Part shown: piece after piece, positions 17,945 through 30,300 of the stretch
Numbering within the stretch: the stretch's first letter is position 1
Layout of the letters: each line of letters starts with the position of its first letter
Assembly: GCA_037718865.1 (NCBI GenBank)
Contig: JBBJMP010000003.1
Coordinates: forward strand, 1-64,000
Direction: 5' to 3'
Origin: JADCRZ01 sp037718865
GTDB lineage: Bacteria; Bacteroidota; Bacteroidia; Chitinophagales; Chitinophagaceae
Length of the DNA: 64,000 nucleotides
Translations under genes and position numbers: made by a program
The notes under the pieces: model-generated
What the model saw: the letters and a program-made list of their open reading frames with translations, nothing else
Databases searched by the model: none
What the model was told of the DNA's origin: nothing

Positions 17945-18519
17945 CTACTGTCCGAGCTAAAAATGAAAAAGGTAGTAAAAGGGGGCAGTAGCCCTCCTTT
18001 TTTGTTAGTTTGCTGATACCACTCATCAAGCTAACAATAATGAACAAATCTACGACTTATGTCGGACAGCACATTCTGTCCCAGATCCTTTCCTTATGCC
18101 CTAAAAATGAACTTGCACATTTATTTAAAAAAGCCAAGTCTGGCTATAGAGTTAAGCGACTAAAGGCATGGGAACATTTTGTTACGATGACGTTTTCTGT
18201 TCTTTCAGGAAGCACGTCTTTGCGCGAAACCTGTATTGGGCTAGAAGCTTATGAAGGGAAGCTCAATCACATAAACATCAAAGAGGTTCCACCAAGAAGC
18301 ACCCTGTCCGATGCCAATAATGGGCTTGTATCTTCGGTGTTTCAGGAAATTTTTAATTATCTCAATAGCAAATATCAAGGCTCTATCTCGGACAGTACTT
18401 TTCCCAATGAGGTGCTATCAAATTATTTTTAGTTGACTCTACCGAGTTCTCCTTGTTAAAGGCAATACTTAAAACATCAGGCAGGCATTCAGCCGATGGC
18501 AAGAAGAAAGGAAGGATAA
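17945..18519 (+). mobile_element. Remnant of an IS4-type (DUF4372) insertion sequence
   Basis: The 5' end of an IS4-type element. An end-like segment CTACTGTCCGAGCTAAAAAT at about 17945 is followed by a GC hairpin and T-run (AGGGGGC-AGTA-GCCCTCC then T6, about 17975-18003). The first part of a transposase starts at 18040. Everything past about 18519 is lost, with no matching right end recognisable. The exact left boundary is an estimate. Confidence 0.6.
18040..18519 (+). pseudogene. IS4-type transposase, N-terminal fragment with frameshift
   Basis: The frame from ATG 18040 (MNKSTTYVGQHILSQILSLC) has the N-terminal DUF4372 pattern of this IS4 group, including LKAWEHFVTMTFSVLSGSTS and PPRSTLSDANNGL. 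It stops at 18432. In the next frame the homologous reading continues from about 18432: VDSTEFSLLKAILKTSGRHS then ADGKKKGRIK, the first catalytic Asp region. It then ends at about 18519. The C-terminal catalytic half is absent, so it is inactive. Confidence 0.78.
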
Positions 18520-18990
18520 AGTAGAATACTATGTTAGAGGGTGCCACCTTAATGCCTGTATTAATTCATGGGTATTATTCATTACCAGCAGCCACTCATT
18601 TCTGCGGTTCATTAAAAGCACATTAGCGTCATCCAAATCAATACGGGATATATGTTTGCATGATGTGCTTTTCTTCGCTTGTTGACTGGTTTCCTTCTTA
18701 TCCTATTTAAGTTATCTCTCTTTTGGAAGCTGTTTTAAAATTAGTTCAGCCATCCAAAAATAAAGTCTGAAGATGCCAAATGTACGTCAGCTAAAGTGCT
18801 TGCGACGCAACGATGATGCCATAAAGCCAGCTGCAGGTATCTAAATGAATCGTTTTTAAACAACCACTTAAGGATAGAATTTTGTAACTACTGGATAATA
18901 TTCATTAAGAACCAACGGTGTTTTTAGGTTCCCTTTGTAAAGGGTTACATAACCTGCCCTTATTCAATAAAAAGATATTCACAGAGCCAT
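18520..18990. other. Gene-free stretch between IS4 remnant and GH16
   Basis: No recognisable gene. On the minus strand a frame of about 57 codons is open between 18529 and 18703 and reads SRIDLDDANVLLMNRRNEWL then LVMNNTHELIQALRW. It looks protein-like but has no good start codon and I do not recognise the family. The rest (18704-18990) is AT-rich and would contain the promoter of the GH16 gene. Confidence 0.4.
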
Positions 18991-19868
18991 ATGAAACACA
19001 TCCAGGCTTTTATATTTTTTACTTCGGCTTTCGTTACGCTGTTGGCGTGTGCAACACATAAAGGCAACAAGGCAACGGCTATTGCTGCTTCGACTAATGT
19101 ATACCCGGTATCGGATTCAATGAACGCCGGCAAGTGGGTGTTGAATACCGCAGTCAGCGACGAGTTCAACAACTTAAATCTCGATACAACTAAATGGTTT
19201 GTACAGGGTACCAATAGTGTGTACCGATCTAATTTTAAAGGTCATGCGCCGGCCCATTTTTCTACCCATAATGTGCGTTTGGAAAATGGCATGTTAAAGC
19301 TGCAAACCAGGTGGGAGCCCGATTTTAATTTTTCGAAACAGGTTGATCCGAAAGGAGCCAAATATGAAAACATTACAACTGCTGCCATCATTAGTAAGAA
19401 ACCGTTTTTACATGGCTACATGGAGATAAAATGCAAAGGCGCAGATGCTTCCATTACCAGTTCATTTTGGGCTACCGGATCAAAAACGGAGTTGGACATT
19501 TTTGAATCCCTGGGAAAGCCAACACTGCCCAACAAGAAACACCTGGAAACAGAATTCTGGTCTTCTGTTCACGACTGGTCGAAAAATGATGGCCCATCCG
19601 TTTGGACTAATAGACACCAGCTTCCTTTTAGAATGGCAGAAGGCTTTCATGTGTATGGATGCGAATGGGATAAAGATTACCTCAATTTTTATGCAGATGG
19701 TAAGCTGATAAAGTCAGTAACCCGCATAGAAATGGGAGCTGGATGGGTAATCACCAACCCCTGAATATCTGGATAGATTCTGAAACGTTCCCATGGCATG
19801 GTGTTCCTGCCAAAGAAGACCTTCCTGTAGATTATGAAGTGGAATATGTAAGGGTTTGGCAAAAGTAA
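18991..19868 (+). pseudogene. Glycoside hydrolase family 16, frameshifted near the 3' end
   Basis: An endo-acting beta-glycanase of family 16, about 290 residues when read across one frameshift. A lipoprotein signal (FVTLLACATHKG) is followed by the jelly-roll. The catalytic motif is ELDIFE (E-x-D-x-x-E) with upstream KCKGADASITSSFWATGSK. The first frame stops at 19764. The conserved C-terminus (WMGNHQPLNIWIDSETFPWH, then DYEVEYVRVWQK) follows in another frame to the stop at 19868, with the shift between about 19725 and 19745. This layout resembles the carrageenase, porphyranase and agarase-like GH16 groups, though mucin-active GH16 enzymes exist, so substrate is open. The next sulfatase starts 49 bp on. 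Confidence 0.8.
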
Positions 19869-19917
19869 TGGCAACGCCGATAAACGTATTTTAAAAAAAT
19901 AATTTGAAATAAAACAA

Positions 19918-20930
19918 ATGAACGCTATGACTGTATTAAAAATGTTTCGGACCTTATTACTCGGATTTGCCTGCTTAGTTTCCCTGTCAGTAACTGCACA
20001 GGAAAAGAGACCCAACATTTTGGTAATTATGTGCGACGACCTGGGATATAATGATGTAGGCTTTAATGGCTCAACAGATATTGTAACCCCAGAGTTGGAC
20101 AAGCTGGCAAAAAATGGTGTTATCATGACCTCTGCTTATGTAGCCCATCCATTCTGTGGACCAAGCCGGGCAGGTTTTATAACTGGCCGCTACCCACAGG
20201 TTATTGGTACCCCGTACAACCTGCACGATGATGGTAAGAAAACGGAGGATGGTGTTCCGGTTAGTGAAACCTTTATGAGTAACGTACTGCAAAAGTCAGG
20301 TTACTTTACGGGCCTCGTTGGCAAATGGCATCTCGGTTACGAACCTCAATTTCAACCTAATAACAGGGGCTTCGATGACTTCTACGGCTTCCTGGGTGGC
20401 GGGCATAAATACTTTCCTGCGCAGTACAAACCGCAATACGATAACCAGGTGAAGGAAAACAAGTATCCTATCAATGTATACCTGACACCCCTTTTGCACA
20501 ACAAACAGGAGGTTGACGAAACTGAATACCTGACGGATGCATTTTCACGGGAGGCCTCCCGCATGGTAAAAGATGCCAGCAATAAAAAGAAGCCTTTCTT
20601 TCTTTTTGTTTCTTACAACGCACCACATGTACCTTTAGAAGCAAAGGCAGAAGATTTGAAAAAGTTTGAAAACATACCCGATAAAGACCGGAGAACATAT
20701 GCTGCCATGGTGTACGCGGTTGACCGTGGCGTGGGCGAGATTGTGAAGACGTTAAAAGCCACCAATCAATTCGACAATACACTAATCGTATTCCTTAGCG
20801 ATAATGGTGGCAACTTTGATCATGGTGCTAAGAATACACCATTGAAGGGAACTAAGGGAGATACCTGGGAAGGTGGTTTCCGCGTTCCTATGTTCTTCCA
20901 TTGGCCCGAAAAACTAAAGGGCGGTCGGCA
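19918..20930 (+). pseudogene. Family S1 sulfatase, 3' end lost
   Basis: The N-terminal ~337 residues of a sulfatase. A signal peptide (about 9-27) precedes RPNILVIMCDDLGYNDVGFN and C80-G-P-S-R84, followed by GKWHLGYEP, APHVPLEAK and FLSDNGGNFDHG. Homology ends at about HWPEKLKGG near 20925-20935. The open frame then reads into the 3' end of the oppositely oriented sulfatase and stops at 21039. The C-terminal subdomain that completes the substrate pocket is missing, so it is probably inactive. It faces the same way as the GH16 gene and probably formed an operon with it. Confidence 0.85.
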
Positions 20931-20941
20931 ATTTCTATTTA

Positions 20942-22483
<1,542 letters not shown>

Positions 22484-22570
22484 CTGCTGTCATTTTATTG
22501 ATCGTATATTTTTTTGAACCATCGGAGTATAGTATCTCTTGAAAAGGTGGATCACGAATTTGAAGATGAT

Positions 22571-22610
22571 CCTGATTCTCCATTATCCGACATAGGCTTT
22601 TGAAAAAGTT
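22571..22610 (-). repeat. Dispersed intergenic repeat, 40-bp form
   Basis: On the minus strand it reads AACTTTTTCAAAAGCCTATG and ends AATGGAGAATCAGG. It matches the copies at 32822-32861 and 34454-34493 along the full 40 bp, including the AATGGAGAAT box. It lies upstream of the sulfatase starting at 22483. Confidence 0.7.
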
Positions 22611-22741
22611 CATGATACATTGAAAGCCATAATCTCCGGTTTATCTGAACATAGCGCCTTTTTGGGCGTCCGGTGTCATGATTGTTCCGCATGATATATA
22701 CTGTTTGACTTTTTTGATTCATCACGGACTTCTTACAACGC

Positions 22742-24262
22742 TTATCTTACCTCGTCCGGCACCGGCACGGTCTTACCCGTAACTTTAAATGCCGGCATGG
22801 GCGCCTTCCATTTTCTTAATTGTTGCGCAAGCAGCGTGGATAGGGCTTTTACCTTCTCCGGGTATTTTGATGCCAGGTTCATTGCTTCACCAATGTCGGA
22901 TGTAAGATTATACAATTCTTTGTTGCCATCACGCATATTGTAAATCAATTTCCACGATCCCTGCCGGATGGCACTTTTGTAATTGATGCCGGGCCCGTCG
23001 GCGGGTTGCCATTTGTTGGGGAAATGCCAAATCAAAACTCGGCTGGTATCTTGCAGCGAAGCATTTTTCAGCAGCGGCACAAAGCTTCTTCCATCCACCT
23101 GCTGAACGGCTTTGTCGTTTGTGATACCGGCTATTTGCAGCAAGGTAGGAAAAAAGTCTTCAATGATCACGTATTGACGGGCGATGGTACCAGGTTTTAC
23201 CACGCCAGGCCATTTTACGATCATCGGTTCCCGGATGCCGCCTTCATAAACGGATCCCTTGCCGGCTCTCAGCGGCAGGTTTTGCGTGTGGGAAGGGCCG
23301 CCTCTGGGCGGGCTATAACTAAGCCCCCCATTATCGCTCATAAAAACAATAACCGTATTTTTCTCAATGCCTTTTTTGCGGATAAAATCCATTACATCGC
23401 CAAGGCTTTTGTCCATGCCTTCTACCAGGCTGGCGTATCGTGCTTCAGTGGAATCGAGACCTGCATCCAGGTATTTTTGAACAAACCGCCGGTCGGCCTG
23501 TATCGGGTCGTGCACCGCGTAGTGCGCCATGTTCAGATAAAACGGCTGCTTGCTTTTTATAGGCGCTTCCAGCGCTTTGATGGCTTCCAGTGTCAGGGCT
23601 TCCGTCAGAAACGTGTCGGTGCCAAAATATTCTTCCAGGTCGGGAACGGCCTGGGCGCTGGCCCTGCCTGGATTATTGCCGTAGTTTTCTTTTCCCAGGT
23701 AGCTCTGCGGGTGGCCGGCGGCATGTCCAGCAATGTTGACCATAAAGCCCAGGTTGTACGGATTGGCACCAGGTGTGCCGGCTGCGCCCCAATGAGCTTT
23801 GCCGGCATGAATGGTAAAATAACCGGCATCCTTCAACAATTGCGGATACATTGTTGCATAAACAGTATTATTCGCGGTTTTTTCAGAACTCAAGCCGTTT
23901 ATCTTCCATGGTGCCGGAGAAAATTGTTCATCAGAGTGATCGGTATTGTTGTTTTTCCTCGGCGAGGTCCAGTTGGTAACGCCATGATGTGCCGCGTTCA
24001 TACCGGTTATCATGCTGATTCGGGTGGGGGTGCAAACCGGTGTGGCATACGCATTGGTGAATTTCATTCCTTCTTTGGCCAGCCGTTCCATATTGGGAGT
24101 ATGATAACGTTTGTTCAGCGCACTGGCACTTTCGCCGAACGGAACGGACGTATCCGTCCAGCCCATATCGTCTACCAAAAACACAATGATGTTGGGCCGC
24201 TGCTGGGCTTGCAGGAACAGGCCGGCGAACAGCAGGACAAAAAGTAAAAAAGAGTTTTTCAT
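22742..24262 (-). CDS. Family S1 sulfatase
   Basis: A 506-residue exported sulfatase when started at the ATG encoding MKNSFLLFVLLFAGLFLQAQ (24262). The longer frame to 24343 would overlap the GH29 gene and precede the signal peptide. Motifs: PNIIVFLVDDMGWTD, C77-T-P-T-R81, HAGKAHWGAAGTPG, MAHYAVHDPI and FMSDNGGLSYSPPRGGPSHT. The GKAHW variant of the usual GKWH motif is notable. Complete. It begins 22 bp after the GH29 fucosidase stop, so the two are co-transcribed with the upstream SusC/D pair. Confidence 0.9.
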   Translation of the reverse strand: MKNSFLLFVLLFAGLFLQAQQRPNIIVFLVDDMGWTDTSVPFGESASALNKRYHTPNMERLAKEGMKFTNAYATPVCTPTRISMITGMNAAHHGVTNWTSPRKNNNTDHSDEQFSPAPWKINGLSSEKTANNTVYATMYPQLLKDAGYFTIHAGKAHWGAAGTPGANPYNLGFMVNIAGHAAGHPQSYLGKENYGNNPGRASAQAVPDLEEYFGTDTFLTEALTLEAIKALEAPIKSKQPFYLNMAHYAVHDPIQADRRFVQKYLDAGLDSTEARYASLVEGMDKSLGDVMDFIRKKGIEKNTVIVFMSDNGGLSYSPPRGGPSHTQNLPLRAGKGSVYEGGIREPMIVKWPGVVKPGTIARQYVIIEDFFPTLLQIAGITNDKAVQQVDGRSFVPLLKNASLQDTSRVLIWHFPNKWQPADGPGINYKSAIRQGSWKLIYNMRDGNKELYNLTSDIGEAMNLASKYPEKVKALSTLLAQQLRKWKAPMPAFKVTGKTVPVPDEVR

Positions 24263-24284
24263 GCGTATGTTTTCGTTCGTTATA

Positions 24285-25721
24285 TTATCTATCAGCGGCA
24301 ATGTTATAGACCCCGAAATTAACGATTGCTGGCTCCGCAACACTTTTATCTACCTGCAACCGAAACTTGCCTGAAACAACGGGTTTGGCCAGCAGATGAA
24401 TGTATTTGTTTCCAACAGCCGAACCCTGCACCAGTGTTTTCCATTTTCCGTTCACCTGTGCGTGGATGCTGAAGTTCTTTATTCGGTGGCCCTTTGCAAT
24501 GTCTTCCTGAATGACAAACTGGTTAATGGGTTGCGCATTCCGCAACCGAATCTCCAAAAGCGTTCCTTTGCCGGAGGCAACAGCAACAGGTGAATCAAAC
24601 CGTTTCTTTATCTCATCGCCCCATTCTTTCAGCCGTTGCACATCTGCGGCAGGAAGCAGGCCACTGGCATCCGGTGTCAGGCCCATGATCAGCGTCGCGT
24701 TCCGGCCTACGGATTTATAATATATTTCCATCAAATCACGCAGCGGATAAATATGGTCCTCATAAGAAGGTTCCCAAAACCATTCATGGCGTCCGTTATA
24801 ACCACGCAGCGGCGCATCGGCCATGGCCGGCACCCAATACGTTCCTAAAGAATCGCCGTGTTTTAATAAAGCAAAATTGTTAGCAGCAATTGCTTTGGCA
24901 GCACTTTCACCAGCTCCGGTGTATGGATAGGGAAAGGTGGACCAACAGGGATAATCAACTGTTCCATTTTCCGAACCGCCCCAACGGGCTTCGGCCAGTT
25001 GGTCGTTGTGATAAAACAAACAATCCGGCTGATATTTTTTTACAATCGGCAATACATCCGGTGCGCCTTTATCCGGATCGCTGGCGCCGCCATCAAACCA
25101 AATTTCAAAGAGGGGGCCGTAGCGGGTGCAAATTTCTTCTACCATGCCTTCCACCATTTTGTTGTAATACGCCTGCCGATTCTTTTGCATTTCACCTGTG
25201 CCATCTACTGTAAAATCGTGCACGCCAAGAAAAGAATTCCAACGGATACCTAGATAAATGCCGGGTTGGATGCCGTGTTTACGGCATGCCTCCACAAAGT
25301 CTTTTACAAGGTCGCCTTTGCCGTCTTTCCATTTCACGGCTTTCAAACAATAGGGGTTTACATCAGATTGATACAGGGCAAAACCGGTTTCGTGCGTAGC
25401 TGTCAACAGGGCAAATTTAGCCCCTGCCTGTTTGGTCGTCAGGACCCATTGCTCTATGTTTAGTTGCGAAGGATTGAAAATGTTATAATCAGCAACGGGT
25501 GTAATCCGGTTGGCTGGTTGGCTGTATTTTGAAGAGTCAAACACATGCAGATCGTAATGAAACACCATGCCAAACTCGGCCTGCTGCCAGGCAAGCTGCT
25601 GTTTGTTGGGAAAAGGAATAGAAATAGCATGTTTTGGCTGCGCCTGCGCAGAAAAGGAGGAGGCAAAAAATAAGATGAATAAACTATAAAGAAGGTTTTT
25701 AATTTCCCGGTGAAAAGTCAT
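24285..25721 (-). CDS. Alpha-L-fucosidase, glycoside hydrolase family 29
   Basis: A 478-residue exported retaining alpha-L-fucosidase. The signal peptide (about 8-27, ending FSAQAQ) precedes the TIM barrel: QQAEFGMVFHYDLHVFD, AGAKFALLTATHETGFALY and GIQPGIYLGIRWNSFLGVHD. The nucleophile Asp is in FEIWFDGGASDPD. A beta-sandwich C-terminal domain ends VNFGVYNIAADR. It releases terminal fucose, such as Fuc alpha-1,3/4 or 1,2 on host-like glycans or fucose of sulfated fucans. Linkage cannot be read from sequence. It lies 147 bp downstream of susD of PUL 2 and just upstream of a sulfatase. A paralogue from another GH29 subgroup is at 37058. Confidence 0.92.
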   Translation of the reverse strand: MTFHREIKNLLYSLFILFFASSFSAQAQPKHAISIPFPNKQQLAWQQAEFGMVFHYDLHVFDSSKYSQPANRITPVADYNIFNPSQLNIEQWVLTTKQAGAKFALLTATHETGFALYQSDVNPYCLKAVKWKDGKGDLVKDFVEACRKHGIQPGIYLGIRWNSFLGVHDFTVDGTGEMQKNRQAYYNKMVEGMVEEICTRYGPLFEIWFDGGASDPDKGAPDVLPIVKKYQPDCLFYHNDQLAEARWGGSENGTVDYPCWSTFPYPYTGAGESAAKAIAANNFALLKHGDSLGTYWVPAMADAPLRGYNGRHEWFWEPSYEDHIYPLRDLMEIYYKSVGRNATLIMGLTPDASGLLPAADVQRLKEWGDEIKKRFDSPVAVASGKGTLLEIRLRNAQPINQFVIQEDIAKGHRIKNFSIHAQVNGKWKTLVQGSAVGNKYIHLLAKPVVSGKFRLQVDKSVAEPAIVNFGVYNIAADR

Positions 25722-25868
25722 ATTGATAATTTAAGTACCTGTGTTGTGCAATGCGTTTAAAGGAAAAGAAATACCCAACAGCAAAATTGCTGCTATATTC
25801 CTTGATTGACTGCTACTGTGAGAAAATGCTATAGCGTTGCTCCGGCATGTTTAAAAATGATTGTAAAG

Positions 25869-27353
25869 TCAATAACCCGGGTTTTGCTCCAGCTTGTTAT
25901 TAGCGTCAATTTGTTGTTGCGGAACGGGAAATAAAACCTGGTAGTCCTTAGCGTTGTACCCTCTTGCCTGGGCACTGGAAATAAACTTGCCATGACGAAC
26001 CAAATCTTCCCTCCGCAGTCCTTCTGTATAAAACTCCCGTCCGCGTTCTGCCAAAAGAAAATCCCGGAGTTCTTGTTTTGACGTAAAATCCAAAACGGCT
26101 TTCAGCGGGGCTTTTACTCGTGTCCGGATCATATTCATTAAATCAACGCTTTCCGGATTGGGCCCCATTTTTTCATTTAACGCCTCTGCGCGGCTCAATA
26201 AAATATCAGCCAGGCGGATATAAACAATATCATTACCATTGGCTTCGCCTACCGCCACAGGATCAGGAACATACTTAAAACTGCGTGCATTATTCAACGG
26301 GTTGCCTGCATTATCTTCCACAAGCTGAACTTGCTGGCCACTGTTATCCGTGTATTGGGTTACGAACAAGTCCTTGCGAATATCAGCGGCTTCAAAGGTT
26401 TTGTAAAAAGCCGTGTACGTTCTGAATTGCGCACCGAAATTGACCCAATTCGGCAAAATCGGATAATTGGGCGGAAAGGCATGCGGCATATAGTTATTAT
26501 GATAGCCAGCCTGCGCAATGCACGGCGCCCGGTAGATGTATTCCCTGTTGCCTTCGCCGGCTACGGAGAACAGGGTTTTGTAATCGGCATACAAGGAGTA
26601 ATAATTGAGGTCGGTGACTTTTTTCGACGTTTCAATTACTTTGTCCCAGTCTTTTTCATGCAGGTAAAACTTGGTGAGCAGCGCCAGCGCAGCACCTTTG
26701 GTGGCCCGGCCAATCGGGTTTTCTTCCACCGGCAGGTTTTCAGCGGCAAAGGTCAGGTCATCCACCATGTATTTTACAAACACATCTTTTGCTGCACGGG
26801 GTGTTGATTTGCCGATGGCCTCAATCTGGTCGGGAGTGGCGCCGTTGGGAATTTCAATGATGGGCGTGGGCCCGAAAATGTTATACAGAAAATAATACGA
26901 AGCCGCCCGGATAAACCGGGCTTCGCCTTTGATGCCGTTCACTGTTGCGGCCGGAAGGTCTTTTAAATCATCGGCCACAATCAGCACCGTGTTGGCACTG
27001 GCAATGGCGCCGTACATTTTTACCCAGAACGAATTCAGGAACTGGTCGTTGGTGGACCAATTGAACTGAATGTACGGAGCCGCATCCCGCTCCAGGCCAC
27101 CGCCGGTTTCAAAGGCAATGTCGGTGGTAAACTCGTTCATCAGATAGGTGTAGTTGCGGCTGTCGTAGGCCACAATGCGGGAGCGGGCATAGGCGCCGGT
27201 GAGCAAGGCATCCACACCGGCCTTGTCTTTTAAGAAGGCTGACGGATCGTACTGCGTATAAACTTCTTCATTCAGGAATTTTTTACATCCCGTGGCTGAC
27301 AGCAACAGGCAGGAAAAGAAAAGTGCTTTGGCAATATGTTTCTTGATGATCAT
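25869..27353 (-). CDS. SusD/RagB-family glycan-binding lipoprotein, PUL 2
   Basis: A 494-residue surface lipoprotein. The signal ends LLLSATGCKKFLNE, with the lipidated Cys at about 23. SusD-like N-terminus (FLKDKAGVDALLTGAYARSR), helical repeats with GEARFIRAASYYFLYNIFGP, and the C-terminal RagB/SusD domain with IRLADILLSRAEALNEKMGP and LAERGREFYTEGLRREDLVR. It ends KLEQNPGY, as SusD proteins often do. It starts 11 bp after the susC stop, so they form one transcript and one outer-membrane complex. Confidence 0.94.
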   Translation of the reverse strand: MIIKKHIAKALFFSCLLLSATGCKKFLNEEVYTQYDPSAFLKDKAGVDALLTGAYARSRIVAYDSRNYTYLMNEFTTDIAFETGGGLERDAAPYIQFNWSTNDQFLNSFWVKMYGAIASANTVLIVADDLKDLPAATVNGIKGEARFIRAASYYFLYNIFGPTPIIEIPNGATPDQIEAIGKSTPRAAKDVFVKYMVDDLTFAAENLPVEENPIGRATKGAALALLTKFYLHEKDWDKVIETSKKVTDLNYYSLYADYKTLFSVAGEGNREYIYRAPCIAQAGYHNNYMPHAFPPNYPILPNWVNFGAQFRTYTAFYKTFEAADIRKDLFVTQYTDNSGQQVQLVEDNAGNPLNNARSFKYVPDPVAVGEANGNDIVYIRLADILLSRAEALNEKMGPNPESVDLMNMIRTRVKAPLKAVLDFTSKQELRDFLLAERGREFYTEGLRREDLVRHGKFISSAQARGYNAKDYQVLFPVPQQQIDANNKLEQNPGY

Positions 27354-27364
27354 GATTGTTTCGT

Positions 27365-30300
27365 TTAAAAGGTTACGTTCACACCAACACGGATGGTGCG
27401 GTTCAACGGATAGCTGTTGTAATTCACTTTGGCTACCGACCCGCTGCCGGTATTGCTTGCATCCGGATCAAACCCCTGGTATTTCGTAAACGTGTATATA
27501 TTGTCGGCGGCAAAAAACACCTGCGCATCCGAAATGATATTTTTTCTCTGTACCGAAATGGAATAACTCAGGTTCAGTGTTTTAAACCGCGCGAAAGAAG
27601 CATCTAACACCGTATAGGAATTGATCGAATAAGCACCGCCGTAAGACGAAGGGTTAACTCCACTCGGATACTTTGCATCGGTATTTTGTGGTGTCCATCG
27701 GTCCTCATAATACTTGGCTATCCGATTGCGGTATTCGTTGGTTGGATAAAAAGACTCCAGCACATTGGCATCCAGTGTTTGTATGCCGTTCACCCATTGA
27801 AAGAACAGATCAAGTGAGAAGTGCTTGTAAGAAAAGCTATTTGTGAATCCGGCTGTAACATCAGGGAAGGGATCGCCCAGGATGACCCGGTCTGTTGCAT
27901 CAATTTTGCCATCCTTTTTCTGGTCTTTAAACCGGATCTGCCCCGGCTTGGCATTTGGTTGTGCGGAACCAGTTACTTCATCGGCCGACCTGAAAATGCC
28001 TTCGGCCTCGTACCCGTAAAAGGACCGCATGGGGCTGCCCACCTGCACAATCAGGTAGTTGCTGATAAAGCCTCCGGTACTGCCGGTGATGATTTGCGGA
28101 ATGGATGGTGGAAGGGTCACGACTTTGTTTTTTAGAAATGAAACGTTCAGCGAGCTTTCCCAGCTAAAATTTTTGCCGCTGATGTTCTTGGTATTCACTA
28201 AAAAGTCCCAGCCGCTGTTACGCACACTACCGGCATTGATAAGGATAGAACTGAAACCGACAACAGAAGGCAGTGGCTTGCTGAATAGCTGGTCCTTAGT
28301 ATTGCGAACATAATAATCTACCGAGCCGTTGATCCGGTTATTCAGGATGCCAAAGTCAAACCCTGCATCAAATTCTTCCGTGGTTTCCCAACGCAGATCC
28401 CTGTTGGGAATGCGGGCAGGAACAACACCCTGAGCGATGGTATTGCCAAAGACGGCTGAGCCACCAGCTACCAATGTTTGTATCGTCTGGTAGTTGCCAA
28501 TGCCCTGATTGCCCAATACGCCGTAGCTGACCCGCAGTTTCAGGTCGTTGAAAACGGGAGCAGCTCTTTCAAAAAACGACTCCTTGGAAATTTTCCACGC
28601 CAGTGCACCGGAGGGGAAGAACGCATATTTGTTCTCTTCTGAAAAGCGGGAGGTGCCATCGTTACGGAAAGAAGCTGTTACCAGGTATTTGTCTTTATAG
28701 CTGTAATTCACTCGTCCAATTATACCGTTCAACCGGTTCCTGTCTTTGTACGAACTCACAGCATCGCTCTTGTCATTGTCACCGCTTTGCAAAAGGTTGG
28801 CATACGTTACGTCGGAAAGAAATTGCATGGAACTTGCACCGAGCCCTTGTGACTGGAATTGTTCAAACGTGGTACCTCCCAGCACAGAAATGTTATGATC
28901 GCGGCCAAATCTTTTTTCGTATCTCAACAAAAACTCTGCGAGCCACTGCGAATAATCAGAGCCGCTTTTTGAACCGGCTCCGCCAGTTGCCAGGCCTTGC
29001 ATAGTGGACCGGTCTCTGTAAAATGAACTCTGGCCGTTTTCAATAGAGCCGCCGATCCTTACCGTGCCTACCAGTCCTTTGAACGGCTCAATTTCAGTAG
29101 TAAACGTTCCATACGCATTACTGCGCAAATTGTTACTAGTTACCCCATTGATCAGTGCCAGAGGATTGTCCAGTGCTATAAAAGAATTGCTGTAATATCT
29201 TCCATTGCTGTTCAGCCCTGTTTTTAATGTCGGGTCAAACTGGATGGCTGCGTTGATAGGACCTGCGCCTTCATTAACGCCATCGGTTTCCAAAATGGAA
29301 TTTTGCGTAGCCCGCGTATAGTTCATGTTGAACTTAAACCGTAAAAACTCTTTTACCTTAAAATTCAGATTTGTGCGGAAGTTGATTTTCTTAAAGTCAG
29401 ATTTATTCACAAGCCCATCCTGCGTGAAATAATTAAGGCCGGCATAGTAATCATTCTTATCGCCTCCGCCGGAAATGGAAAGCTGATAGTTCTGAACAGG
29501 TGCGGCCTTCCTGAAAATCTCATCCTGCCAGTTGGTGCCGCTTCCAACTTCGTCAATTTGCGATTGTGTATAAATTGGTTGCTGCCCTGCATCTGTCCGG
29601 ATGGCATTCAGGGTTTCCATGTACTGCCGACCATTCATCACATCTACTTTTTGCGCAACAGACTGCCAGCCTAAGGTAGCGTTCAGTCTGACAACCGTTT
29701 CGCCTTTCCTTCCGCTCTTGGTAGTAATGAGCACCACGCCATTGGCAGCTCTTGTACCATAAATGGCGGCGGAGGAAGCGTCTTTCAATACTTCGATAGA
29801 CTTTATATCATCAGGGCTGATGCTGGACGGGTCAACACCGGGCAATCCATCTACCACCACAAGCGCCTGGTTGCTGCTGTTAATAGAACCGGCACCCCTG
29901 ATCTGTATTTTCGTAGATGCGCCCGGCGCTGAACTGGTCTGGCTGATGGCCACACCGGCTGCACGGCCGTTTAAAAGTTGCAGAGCATTTGTGTTCGGGC
30001 CTTCGGTGAAATTTCCACTCGTCAGGGAAACAACAGAGCCTGTCAGGTCGCTTTTCCGCTGGGTGCCATAACCAATCACCACCACTTCTGAGCCGGCCGT
30101 TGTTTCCAATTCCATTTGGATGGTTACATTGGTGCTGTTGCCGATAGTGACACTTCTTTTTTTATAACCCACAAATGAAATATCCAGCACATCGCCCGGG
30201 TTGGCATCAACAGTAAAGCTGCCGTTGTTACCGGTACTGGTGCCTTTTTTCGTGCCCCTTACCACAACAGATACACCGGCAAGCGGTGCGCCTTGTTCAT

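Noticed and set aside
18380..18396. CTCGGACAGT as the right inverted repeat of the IS4 remnant
   Set aside because: It is the exact complement of the left-end ACTGTCCGAG, but it lies inside the conserved transposase coding sequence (SISDST) and homologous coding continues beyond it, so it is probably a coincidence of codon choice.
23006..24247. A 413-codon open frame on the plus strand
   Set aside because: It lies fully antisense to a well-supported sulfatase, has no recognisable domain, and its composition (Arg-, Gly- and Phe-rich) is that of a shadow frame in GC-richer DNA. The same applies to the plus-strand frames at 31203-31883, 37643-38359 and 45815-46489.
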